From a virus: a stretch of 29,638 bases of DNA. Shown one piece after another: positions 1 through 7,268 of the stretch. The translations under genes were made by a program, and so were the position numbers. Location: positions 1 to 29,638 of IMG/VR virus record IMGVR_UViG_3300025769_000578. One strand, given 5' to 3'. The first letter of the stretch is position 1. Each line of letters opens with the position of its first letter. Below the pieces are notes generated by a model. It searched no databases and was not told where the DNA came from. It saw nothing but the letters and a program-made list of their open reading frames with translations.

Positions 1-531
1 GCTCAAGGCGCTACTGGAGCCGCTGGTGCTAACGGTACTACAGGCCCTCAAGGTGCTACAGGCCCTCAAGGTGCTACTGGTGCCGCTGGCGCTGCTGGTG
101 CTACGGGCGCTAACGGTACTACAGGCCCTCAAGGAGCCGCTGGTGCTACCGGTGCTGCTGGTGCTCAAGGTGCTACTGGTGCTCAAGGCGCTACTGGAGC
201 CGCTGGTGCTAACGGTACTACAGGCCCTCAAGGCGCTACTGGAGCCGCTGGTGCTAACGGTACTACAGGCCCTCAAGGTGCTACAGGCCCTCAAGGTGCT
301 ACAGGTGCCGCTGGCCCTCAAGGCGCTACTGGAGCCGCTGGTGCTAACGGTACTACAGGCCCTCAAGGTGCTACAGGCCCTCAAGGTGCTACAGGTGCTC
401 AGGGTGTGACTGGGGCTGGTACCGCTGGTGCTACAGGTGCTACCGGACCTGCTGGAGTTTCAGAAGTAGATGGGGGCTCTGCGTCGTCAACTTATGTAAC
501 TGCTCAAATAATTGATGGAGGGTCCGCATAA
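1..531 (+). CDS. Collagen-like tail fibre protein, C-terminal part (5' end outside window)
   Basis: Frame 1 is open from the first base to a TAA at 529-531. About 140 residues are uninterrupted Gly-X-Y triplets (typical units [19 protein letters not shown]), followed by a non-collagenous tail ending [11 protein letters not shown]. Such stretches form triple-helical shafts in phage fibres and bacterial surface proteins. Pro occurs almost only in the X position (Gly-Pro-Gln), Thr and Ala dominate, and Lys and Arg are absent, so stability would come from Thr/Gln packing or from modification. GC content is clearly higher than in the rest of the window, as expected from GGN/GCN codons. The stop overlaps the next start (TAATG at 529-533), so the following propeller gene is probably translationally coupled. 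The collagen reading is firm; the exact place in the virion is inferred from the neighbouring fibre genes. Confidence 0.85.
   Translation, partial: AQGATGAAGANGTTGPQGATGPQGATGAAGAAGATGANGTTGPQGAAGATGAAGAQGATGAQGATGAAGANGTTGPQGATGAAGANGTTGPQGATGPQGATGAAGPQGATGAAGANGTTGPQGATGPQGATGAQGVTGAGTAGATGATGPAGVSEVDGGSASSTYVTAQIIDGGSA
223..398 (+). repeat. Long direct repeats inside the collagen-like gene
   Basis: Bases 223-308 and 313-398 are identical over 86 nt at a 90-nt offset. Bases 1-53 are repeated exactly at 181-233. All offsets are multiples of nine, so loss or gain of a unit keeps the Gly-X-Y frame. The tract should be prone to expansion and contraction by slippage or recombination, and also to assembly collapse. 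Confidence 0.85.
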
Positions 532-1592
532 TGGCAACAATACGCTTTAGAAGAGATACTTCATCTAACTGGACATCAAGTAACCCTACTTTATACCTCG
601 GAGAACTTGGCGTAGAGACAGATACTTTAAAAATAAAAATGGGAGATGGTTCTACTGAATGGACATCTTTGGGGTATCTGTCTTGGAACGATCCTCCTTA
701 TCTAGCATCTACTTTCCAAGGTGAAGTTAGCGGATATACTTCTGGTGGTATACCAATCTTTAACACTATCGATAAGTTCCCTTTCTCATCTGATGCGAAT
801 GCTACTGATGTAGGTGATTTGACAGTATCAAAAAATGGTACAACAGGACAATCATCAGCAGATAATGGATATACTTCTGGTGGATATAATCCAGGTGCGA
901 GCGCTATAGTTAATGTAATTGATAAATTTCCATTCTCAGCTGATGCGAATGCTACTGATGTAGGTGATATAACAGTAGGAAGATACAAGTCAGCCGGTCA
1001 ATCGTCATCTGCTAGTGGGTATACTTCTGGTGGTTTTGGACCATCAGTCTCTAACGTCATTGATAAATTCTCTTTCTCTTCTGATGCTAATGCTACTGAT
1101 GTAGGTGATCTGACAGTAGCAAGATATTCTGTAGCAGGTCAATCATCAACCGATAGCGGATATGCTTCTGGCGGGCAAACACCATCAATCTCTAACGTCA
1201 TCGATAAGTTCCCTTTCTCATCTGATGCGAATGCTACTGATGTAGGAGATATAACAGTAGCACAAACTGCCGTAAACGGTCAATCATCAACTGATAATGG
1301 ATATACTTCTGGCGGTTCTAATCCTGGTTTATCGCCTTCCATTGCTAACGTTATAGACAAATTTTCATTCGCTTCTGATGCTAACGCTACTGACGTAGGA
1401 GATTTATCAGTAGCTAGATATTCTCCCGCAGGTTCACAATCATCAACTGTTAGTGGATATACTTCTGGGGGCAGAGAGCCAGCAACCTCTAACGTTATCG
1501 ATAAATTCCCATTCGCTTCTGATGCTAACGCTACTGACGTAGGAGATTTATCAGTAGCTAGACATACATCAGGAGAAGGGCAACAGGTATAA
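531..1592 (+). CDS. Kelch-like beta-propeller tail fibre/adhesin, paralogue 1
   Basis: 353 residues. Residues 1-60 match the short beta head-piece seen at the start of many phage fibres (Mtd_N-like): RRDTSSNWTSSNP, then GELGVETDT and KMGDGSTEW. From about residue 68 there are six ~47-residue repeats. Each has GYTSGG, a variable loop, NVIDKF, a DANATDVGDL block, then VAR and a small loop before GQSS. The order GG...D.F...L..AR...G is that of kelch/galactose-oxidase blades. The last repeat stops early at GQQV, just where the first GYTSGG would complete it, which implies a closed six-bladed ring. A likely receptor-binding tip, inferred. It is the most divergent of the five copies and is separated from the other four by three genes. 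The ATG overlaps the stop of the collagen-like gene. Confidence 0.8.
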   Translation: MATIRFRRDTSSNWTSSNPTLYLGELGVETDTLKIKMGDGSTEWTSLGYLSWNDPPYLASTFQGEVSGYTSGGIPIFNTIDKFPFSSDANATDVGDLTVSKNGTTGQSSADNGYTSGGYNPGASAIVNVIDKFPFSADANATDVGDITVGRYKSAGQSSSASGYTSGGFGPSVSNVIDKFSFSSDANATDVGDLTVARYSVAGQSSTDSGYASGGQTPSISNVIDKFPFSSDANATDVGDITVAQTAVNGQSSTDNGYTSGGSNPGLSPSIANVIDKFSFASDANATDVGDLSVARYSPAGSQSSTVSGYTSGGREPATSNVIDKFPFASDANATDVGDLSVARHTSGEGQQV

Positions 1593-1615
1593 TTTAAGTA
1601 AGAGGTTTAATTTTA

Positions 1616-2548
1616 ATGAGTGAAAATAAAGAAATTGCTATTTATGAGCAAATTAGAAAAGACTTAACAGTAGTAGATGGGTCGGAATACACTGTTCCAA
1701 TGGCAGCAGTTTTTGGAAAAGGAACCGTAGCAAAAGTTGAGAGTTTTGGCAATAAAACTTTAGCACAAAATACACAACTTGTAGATACTGCTATACAAAA
1801 TTCAAGAGAGTTACAAAATATTTGGAATCATAGTCACTCTCAATGGGATTGGAAACATATCAATCTCTCCTATCACAGTCCTTTAAAAAATATGCGACAA
1901 ATTGCTGCTGAAATAAACAGAAAAAAGAACGCATTGAATGAAGCAAAATGGAGACAAATTGAACAAGAAGTAAAAATCAGAAAAATAGAAGAAAAATTAG
2001 AGATTGGAGATTTAGATTACTGGAAGGAAGTAGACCTAAAAGTTAAACTCGCTAAGCTAAAAGAAGGCATGGCAGAAGGTGTAGTTTATATTGAAGGAGC
2101 TATGAAGGATATTTTAGCACTGAACGATCTTTATGAACAGTTAAAAAATAAAGCGTCAGAATTTTCTGAAAATGACTTTGAAAAAGAAGAATCAAAGAAC
2201 CATTTAAAAAGAAGTGTTGTTCAGTGTATACGAGATGTCAGACAGTCAGGCTCGATCACTAAAGGAGAGCAGGAGTACCTAGAACAGATTGGAGTAAATC
2301 CTGGAAAAATGCAAGTACTGATACGTCAGTATATTGTAAAAGAAGTAGAAGAGGACTCTTGGAGTACTAAAGGATTGCAAGATTTTGTATCTGAAATAGT
2401 AGATGAGCTAATTGATAATCAAAAAGTTGACATTCAAAGAATGGAAATGATGGGCTTTAACCCAGACTCAACTCCAGATTTTACTTATGATAAAAAAGTA
2501 GCATTATTAACAAAACAGGACGTGAGGGATGAACAGAGCACTGACTGA
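1616..2548 (+). CDS. Unknown coiled-coil protein in fibre locus
   Basis: 310 residues, not recognised as a named family. It is highly charged and mostly helical in appearance. Residues about 90-130 (KNMRQIAAEINRKKNALNEA onward) and 140-190 look like long amphipathic or coiled-coil helices. A His/Trp-rich patch, HSHSQWDWKH, lies at residues 72-81. There is no signal peptide or membrane segment. An AAGAGG ribosome site is 11 nt before the ATG. The 3' end overlaps the next gene (2OG oxygenase) by 20 nt, so the two are probably co-translated. Its place between fibre genes suggests a structural, chaperone or assembly role, but nothing in the sequence proves one. Confidence 0.75.
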   Translation: MSENKEIAIYEQIRKDLTVVDGSEYTVPMAAVFGKGTVAKVESFGNKTLAQNTQLVDTAIQNSRELQNIWNHSHSQWDWKHINLSYHSPLKNMRQIAAEINRKKNALNEAKWRQIEQEVKIRKIEEKLEIGDLDYWKEVDLKVKLAKLKEGMAEGVVYIEGAMKDILALNDLYEQLKNKASEFSENDFEKEESKNHLKRSVVQCIRDVRQSGSITKGEQEYLEQIGVNPGKMQVLIRQYIVKEVEEDSWSTKGLQDFVSEIVDELIDNQKVDIQRMEMMGFNPDSTPDFTYDKKVALLTKQDVRDEQSTD

Positions 2549-3722
2549 GGCCGGAGCAACATTAGAACAAAATAAATATATTTATTCTTCTGGAGTATTA
2601 CCAGTACAGATTTGTACTGATTTAAGCAATCATTTATTTAATCTACATAAAGAGGGAAAATTAACACAAGACGATCAATGTCCTTCTTCCTTTTCAATTT
2701 ACGGTGATCCGAAGTTTGAAATGGTTTTACAAGATTTAGCAGATAAATTATCCGCAACTTTAGGAAAAAAAGTTTTACCCACATACTGTTACGCAAGATT
2801 ATATCAGAAGGGAGAAATATTACATAAACATAAAGATAGACCGTCCTGCGAAATCAGCATTACTGTTACATTAGACCACGATAAAAGCTCTATAATTTGG
2901 CCCATAAAAATGGGTGAAGAAAAAAATATTTTTATAGAAAAAGGTGATGGAGTAATATATAAAGGATGTGAAATTGAACATTGGAGAGAGCCCTATAAAG
3001 GAGAATGGCAAACGCAAGTATTTTTTCATTTTGTAGATGCGGAAGGGCAATATAGAGAGTATGCTTTCGATAAAAGACAATCTTTAAGTTCAGTTACTCA
3101 AATTAAAAACACTACAAAAGCCTTAACAGGTTCTGGTTATTTTGCTAATCAGTGCGATGATTATCATCCTACTTTAGAAGTAAGTGATATACACTTCTCA
3201 GAGGAAGAATGTGATAAAATTATTAGCATAGCTAACAATAATTATTCTGAGAAAGCATCAGTAGGGGCAGATGAATACGGAACATACAGAAAAGAGGTAA
3301 GAGAAGTAAATAGTTACAGTATTCCGATTTCTTTAGAAAACGATTGGATTTTTAATCGCATAGTAACAGCAGTATCAAAAGAAAATGCTAATAAATTTAA
3401 ATTTAATTTATTAGGAATTATACATGGTCTAGAGCTTTTACACTACTCTTCTGAAACAAAATGTCATTATAACTGGCACGTAGATACTGGGCCTGGAAGT
3501 TCTACAAATAGAAAATTGTCCGTTTCAGTACAATTAAGTGATCCAAAAAACTATAAAGGAGGAGAACTTTTAGTTAATGATGGAAATATAAAAGTTGGCT
3601 CTTTTACTAGAGGTTCTATAAATATATTTCCAAGTTATTTACTACATACTGTAACAGAAGTTACGGAAGGAGATAGATGGGCTATAGTTATATGGATACA
3701 TGGCTCAGATAGATTTAAATAG
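2529..3722 (+). CDS. Tandem 2-oxoglutarate/Fe(II)-dependent oxygenase (two catalytic domains)
   Basis: 397 residues with two double-stranded beta-helix oxygenase domains. Domain 1 (about 20-175) has the HxD pair H101/D103 in LHKHKDRPSCE and the distal His H151 in EIEHWREP. Domain 2 (about 215-395) has H317/D319 in NWHVDTG, distal H373, and R383 ten residues later, the usual 2-oxoglutarate-binding Arg; RKLSVSVQLSDP and YKGGEL are typical of the prolyl-4-hydroxylase-like branch. Such enzymes hydroxylate a substrate using O2 and 2-oxoglutarate. Both Fe(II) triads appear intact. Marine phages often carry single-domain members, and their substrate is usually unknown. Here the gene sits between fibre genes, downstream of a collagen-like fibre, so prolyl or other fibre hydroxylation is an obvious but untested idea. 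It overlaps the previous gene by 20 nt. Confidence 0.88.
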   Translation: MNRALTEAGATLEQNKYIYSSGVLPVQICTDLSNHLFNLHKEGKLTQDDQCPSSFSIYGDPKFEMVLQDLADKLSATLGKKVLPTYCYARLYQKGEILHKHKDRPSCEISITVTLDHDKSSIIWPIKMGEEKNIFIEKGDGVIYKGCEIEHWREPYKGEWQTQVFFHFVDAEGQYREYAFDKRQSLSSVTQIKNTTKALTGSGYFANQCDDYHPTLEVSDIHFSEEECDKIISIANNNYSEKASVGADEYGTYRKEVREVNSYSIPISLENDWIFNRIVTAVSKENANKFKFNLLGIIHGLELLHYSSETKCHYNWHVDTGPGSSTNRKLSVSVQLSDPKNYKGGELLVNDGNIKVGSFTRGSINIFPSYLLHTVTEVTEGDRWAIVIWIHGSDRFK

Positions 3723-3726
3723 GAGA
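3720..3726 (+). promoter_or_regulatory. Stop codon fused to Shine-Dalgarno (TAGGAGA)
   Basis: The TAG stop of the oxygenase is the first part of the TAGGAGA ribosome-binding site for the ATG at 3732, so termination and re-initiation are directly coupled. Confidence 0.75.
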
Positions 3727-3731
3727 AATAA

Positions 3732-4061
3732 ATGCCTGTAATTGAATACAAGCTACATAAAATTGGAAAAAATGCTAAAGCTGTTCCAGTCTGGGTAGAG
3801 GATGGAGGATATTGGAAAAATTCTTCCGATAATACCTTATTAGGGTGGGTAGAGGCTGAGGCGGATAGAGACTATTATATTCCCGATACAGTTACAGAGC
3901 TTACTAAAAGTGATGTAACTACTAGATTATTAGCAATGCACTCTTCAAGTCCGTTTCTAGTTACGGCGGAAGATGGACAGTCTACAGAAGAGGCTATGAC
4001 AATCGAGCAAGTAACTAATATGGCGGAAGACTGGTACGATAGTTTTATATCAGGAAGATAG
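3732..4061 (+). CDS. Small conserved-looking fibre-locus protein, function unknown
   Basis: 109 residues, acidic and soluble, without a signal peptide or membrane segment. It begins MPVIEYKLHKIG and contains WVEDGGYWKNSSD and a stretch YYIPDTVTEL. The N-terminal half looks beta-rich; the end (EEAMTIEQVTNMAEDWYDSF) looks helical. No family is recognised. It has a good AGGAGA site and lies 9 nt after the oxygenase stop and 9 nt before the next propeller gene, so it is co-transcribed with both. A fibre-attached or assembly protein would fit the setting; this is inference from position only. Confidence 0.75.
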   Translation: MPVIEYKLHKIGKNAKAVPVWVEDGGYWKNSSDNTLLGWVEAEADRDYYIPDTVTELTKSDVTTRLLAMHSSSPFLVTAEDGQSTEEAMTIEQVTNMAEDWYDSFISGR

Positions 4062-4070
4062 GAAACACAA

Positions 4071-5114
4071 GTGGCTAATCAATTAAAAGCTAGAAGAGAT
4101 ACCGCAAGTAACTGGCAGTCTCAAAATACTGTATTAGGAGCCGGAGAGCTTGGAGGAGAAACTGATACTGGAAAAATTAAAATTGGGGACGGCTCAACTG
4201 CTTGGAACTCCTTACAATATGTAACTGAAGATCCTGCTACTCCTGTTTATTCATTCCAAGGTTCTACCAGTGGATATACTTCTGGTGGATTTGGACCAGG
4301 AAACTCAAACGTGATAGATAAATTCCCCTTCTCTTCAGACGGTAATGCTACTGACGTTGGGGACATGACAATAACAAGATATGACAGTGTTGGACAATCT
4401 TCTTCTGTTAGCGGATATACTTCTGGTGGAACAGCGCCCGGATACACAAACGTTATAGATAAATTCCCTTTCTCTACTGACGCTAATGCAACAGACGTTG
4501 GTGATTTAACAGATGCCAAACGCTTGGGAGCAGGTCAATCATCTGCAGATAATGGATATTATTCTGGCGGCGATGCCGATCCTGGACGTTTGAACGTCAT
4601 TGAAAAATTTCCATTTGCTTCAGACGCTAATGCCACTGACGTCGGGGATTTAACTGTAACAAGAGAGAAACCCACAGGTCAATCGTCATCTGATAATGGA
4701 TATACTTCTGGTGGAGCAACCCCAGGAACAACAAACGTCATTGACAAATTCCCGTTTTCTTCAGATGCGAATGCTACTGATGTAGGTGATTTGACAGTAG
4801 CAAGATATTATGCAGCAGGTCAATCATCGGCAGATAATGGATATACTTCTGGTGGAAGTGGAGTATCAATTTCTAACGTCATCGATAAATTCCCATTCTC
4901 GTCTGATGCGAATGCTAGTGATGTAGGTGATTTGACAGTAGCAAGATATGGTGCAGCAGGTCAATCATCTACTGCTAGTGGATATACTTCTGGTGGATAT
5001 GCACCACCAAACACAAACGTCATTGACAAATTCCCCTTCTCATCTGACGGTAATGCTACTGATGTAGGTGATATAACAGTAGCAAGAAGATTCGTAGCAG
5101 GTCAACAGGTATAG
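4071..5114 (+). CDS. Kelch-like beta-propeller tail fibre/adhesin, paralogue 2
   Basis: 347 residues with a GTG start preceded by AGGAA. The Mtd_N-like head-piece (ARRDTASNWQSQNTVLGAGE, then ETDTGKIKIGDGSTAW) is almost identical to that of paralogue 3. The linker PVYSFQGSTSGY is shared with paralogue 5. Six kelch-like blades follow; the loops after GYTSGG read FGPGNS, TAPGYT, DADPGRL, ATPGTT, SGVSIS and YAPPNT. Blade 5 has NASDVGD where nearly all others have NATDVGD. The end is GQQV, as in every paralogue, consistent with ring closure by the first strand. Likely a receptor-binding protein; the receptor cannot be read from sequence. Confidence 0.8.
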   Translation: MANQLKARRDTASNWQSQNTVLGAGELGGETDTGKIKIGDGSTAWNSLQYVTEDPATPVYSFQGSTSGYTSGGFGPGNSNVIDKFPFSSDGNATDVGDMTITRYDSVGQSSSVSGYTSGGTAPGYTNVIDKFPFSTDANATDVGDLTDAKRLGAGQSSADNGYYSGGDADPGRLNVIEKFPFASDANATDVGDLTVTREKPTGQSSSDNGYTSGGATPGTTNVIDKFPFSSDANATDVGDLTVARYYAAGQSSADNGYTSGGSGVSISNVIDKFPFSSDANASDVGDLTVARYGAAGQSSTASGYTSGGYAPPNTNVIDKFPFSSDGNATDVGDITVARRFVAGQQV

Positions 5115-5118
5115 GAGA
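5112..5118 (+). promoter_or_regulatory. Stop codon fused to Shine-Dalgarno (TAGGAGA)
   Basis: The TAG stop of paralogue 2 is embedded in the ribosome-binding site of paralogue 3 (ATG at 5124). Confidence 0.75.
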
Positions 5119-5123
5119 GACTT

Positions 5124-6197
5124 ATGGCTTATCAATTAAAAGCTAGAAGAGATACCGCAAGTAACTGGCAGTCTCAAAATACTGTATTAGGAGCCGGAGA
5201 GCTTGGAGTAGAAACTGATACTGGAAAAATTAAAGTTGGAGACGGCTCAACTGCTTGGAATTCCTTACAGTATGTAACTGAAGATCCTGCTACTCCTATT
5301 GGCACGCAAGCACAAGGAAGTAGCTATGGATATACTTCTGGGGGTTTTATACCACCAAACACAAACATCATCGACAAATTCCCATTCTCAGCTGATGCTA
5401 ATGCTACTGATGTAGGTGATTTGACAGTAGCAAGACAACGTATGGCAGGACAATCTTCATCTGTTAGTGGATATACTTCTGGTGGAACTCCAGGAGCAAT
5501 TAACGTCATTGACAAATTCCCATTTGCTTCTGATGGAAATGCTACTGACGTTGGTGATATAACAGAAGCAAGATATTCTACAGCAGGTCAATCGTCAACT
5601 GATAATGGTTATTCTTCTGGTGGTAGACCTTCAGGACCATCGAGTTCAAACATCATCGACAAATTCCCGTTCTCTTCAGACGCTAATGCCACTGACGTTG
5701 GTGATTTGACAGTAGCAAGACAAGAGATATCAGGTCAATCATCAACCACTAGTGGATATTCTTCTGGTGGGTTTTCAGTTACTTCTCCACCACTAAGAAT
5801 AACACATCGCAATATCATTGATAAATTCCCATTCTCATCTGACGCTAACGCCACGGATGTAGGAGATTTAGCAGTAACAAGATGGCAGACGGCAGGTCAA
5901 TCATCAACTGCTAGTGGATATACTTCTGGTGGTTATGCGCCATCGCTTACAAGTTCTACGAACATTATTGAAAAATTCCCATTTTCTTCCGATGGTAATG
6001 CTACGGATGTTGGCGATTTGACAGTAGCAAGATATGGTGCAGTAGGTCAATCATCAACTGCTAGCGGTTATACTTCTGGTGGAACACCAGGACCAATTAA
6101 CGTCATTGACAAATTCCCCTTCTCTTCCGATGCTAACGCCACTGATGTAGGTGATTTGACAGGAACAAGAGGATCGGCGGCAGGTCAACAGGTATAG
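5124..6197 (+). CDS. Kelch-like beta-propeller tail fibre/adhesin, paralogue 3
   Basis: 357 residues, the longest copy. The head-piece is nearly the same as in paralogue 2, with GVETD in place of GGETD, but the linker differs (ATPIGTQAQGSSYGY). Six blades follow; loop lengths range from five residues (TPGAI, TPGPI) to thirteen in blade 4 (FSVTSPPLRITHR), the longest and most basic loop in the family. The conserved core is unchanged around it, as expected if loop insertions are tolerated on one face of a propeller. The end is GQQV. The loops are presumably the ligand-contacting surface; this is inferred from the pattern of variation. Confidence 0.8.
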   Translation: MAYQLKARRDTASNWQSQNTVLGAGELGVETDTGKIKVGDGSTAWNSLQYVTEDPATPIGTQAQGSSYGYTSGGFIPPNTNIIDKFPFSADANATDVGDLTVARQRMAGQSSSVSGYTSGGTPGAINVIDKFPFASDGNATDVGDITEARYSTAGQSSTDNGYSSGGRPSGPSSSNIIDKFPFSSDANATDVGDLTVARQEISGQSSTTSGYSSGGFSVTSPPLRITHRNIIDKFPFSSDANATDVGDLAVTRWQTAGQSSTASGYTSGGYAPSLTSSTNIIEKFPFSSDGNATDVGDLTVARYGAVGQSSTASGYTSGGTPGPINVIDKFPFSSDANATDVGDLTGTRGSAAGQQV

Positions 6198-6201
6198 GAG
6201 A
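6195..6201 (+). promoter_or_regulatory. Stop codon fused to Shine-Dalgarno (TAGGAGA)
   Basis: The TAG stop of paralogue 3 is embedded in the ribosome-binding site of paralogue 4 (ATG at 6207). Confidence 0.75.
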
Positions 6202-6206
6202 GATTT

Positions 6207-7259
6207 ATGGCTATTCAAATTCGAAGAGACCCCGCGGCTAGATGGACTTCGGTTAACCCTGTACTTGCTAGTATGGAACTAGGTTGTGAGTCTGATACTG
6301 GAAAAGTAAAAGTAGGAGATGGCTCAAGTACTTGGACACAATTAGATTACGCTGCAACGACTGCTCCTCTTGCTGTTCCAGGTGTAACCCAAGGGAGTAC
6401 TTCTGGATACGCTTCTGGTGGAAACGATCCGAGTGGTGGGATAAATGTCATCGAGAAATTCTCATTCTCTTCAGATGGTAATGCTACTGATGTTGGTGAT
6501 TTGACAGTAGCAAAACTTGCTACAGCAGGTCAATCATCAACTGCTAGCGGATATTCTTCTGGTGGGTATGTTCCTACAGATCCTGTAGGTTTATCAAACG
6601 TCATTGATAAATTCCCATTCGCTACTGACGCTAATGCAACAGACGTTGGGGATTTGACAGGTATAAAATATCATTTGGCGGGTCAATCAGGAAGTTCTAG
6701 TGGATATACTTCTGGGGGATCCTCGCCAACAGGTGCGGTAAACGTTATAGAGAAATTCCCATTCGCTTCTGATGCTAATGCTACAGATGTAGGTGATTTG
6801 ACAGCAGTAAGATACTTTCTAGCAGGACAAAATTCAGCAGATAATGGATATTCTTCTGGCGGATATCCACCATACACAAACATCATCGATAAATTCCCAT
6901 TCTCTTCCGATGCTAATGCTACTGATGTAGGTAATCTGACAGTAGCAAGAGGATATGTAACAGGTCAATCCTCAGACGTTAGTGGATATACTTCTGGAGG
7001 ATATATGCCACCAACCACAAACGTCATCGATAAGTTTTCTTTCTCATCTGACGGTAATGCTACTGATGTTGGTGATTTGACAGTAGCAAAATATGGCGCA
7101 GCAGGTCAATCATCGACTGTTAGTGGATATTCTTCTGGAGGAGGAGCTCCGGGCGCATCAAACGTCATTGAAAAATTTCCATTCTCATCTGATGCTAATG
7201 CTACTGATGTAGGAGATTTAACACAGGTAAAATATTATGCAGCAGGTCAACAGGTATAG
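6207..7259 (+). CDS. Kelch-like beta-propeller tail fibre/adhesin, paralogue 4
   Basis: 350 residues. The head-piece is of a second type, RRDPAARWTSVNPVL, then GCESDTGKVKVGDGSSTW and LDYAATTAP, shared with paralogue 5 only. Six blades follow, with loops NDPSGGI, YVPTDPVGLS, SSPTGAV, YPPYT, YMPPTT and GAPGAS. Blade order and loop sequences match paralogue 5 blade by blade, so these two are the most recent duplicates. Blade 4 has DVGNL where the core is normally DVGDL. The end is GQQV. Expected to act as a fibre tip or adhesin like its paralogues. Confidence 0.8.
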   Translation: MAIQIRRDPAARWTSVNPVLASMELGCESDTGKVKVGDGSSTWTQLDYAATTAPLAVPGVTQGSTSGYASGGNDPSGGINVIEKFSFSSDGNATDVGDLTVAKLATAGQSSTASGYSSGGYVPTDPVGLSNVIDKFPFATDANATDVGDLTGIKYHLAGQSGSSSGYTSGGSSPTGAVNVIEKFPFASDANATDVGDLTAVRYFLAGQNSADNGYSSGGYPPYTNIIDKFPFSSDANATDVGNLTVARGYVTGQSSDVSGYTSGGYMPPTTNVIDKFSFSSDGNATDVGDLTVAKYGAAGQSSTVSGYSSGGGAPGASNVIEKFPFSSDANATDVGDLTQVKYYAAGQQV

Positions 7260-7263
7260 GAGA
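7257..7263 (+). promoter_or_regulatory. Stop codon fused to Shine-Dalgarno (TAGGAGA)
   Basis: The TAG stop of paralogue 4 is embedded in the ribosome-binding site of paralogue 5 (ATG at 7269). Confidence 0.75.
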
Positions 7264-7268
7264 TACTT

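Noticed and set aside
26-409. Leu/Val/Ala-rich 127-residue frame in the collagen-like region
   Set aside because: It is the +1 shadow of the GGN-GCN-rich Gly-X-Y frame, which is open from base 1 and has the sensible C-terminus.
2871-3080. 69-residue minus-strand frame within the oxygenase gene
   Set aside because: It lies inside a well-supported gene with both catalytic motifs, and has no promoter or ribosome site.
3617-3624. TATAAATA, the T4-type late promoter sequence
   Set aside because: A single copy inside the oxygenase coding region in AT-rich DNA, with no matching copies before other rightward genes.
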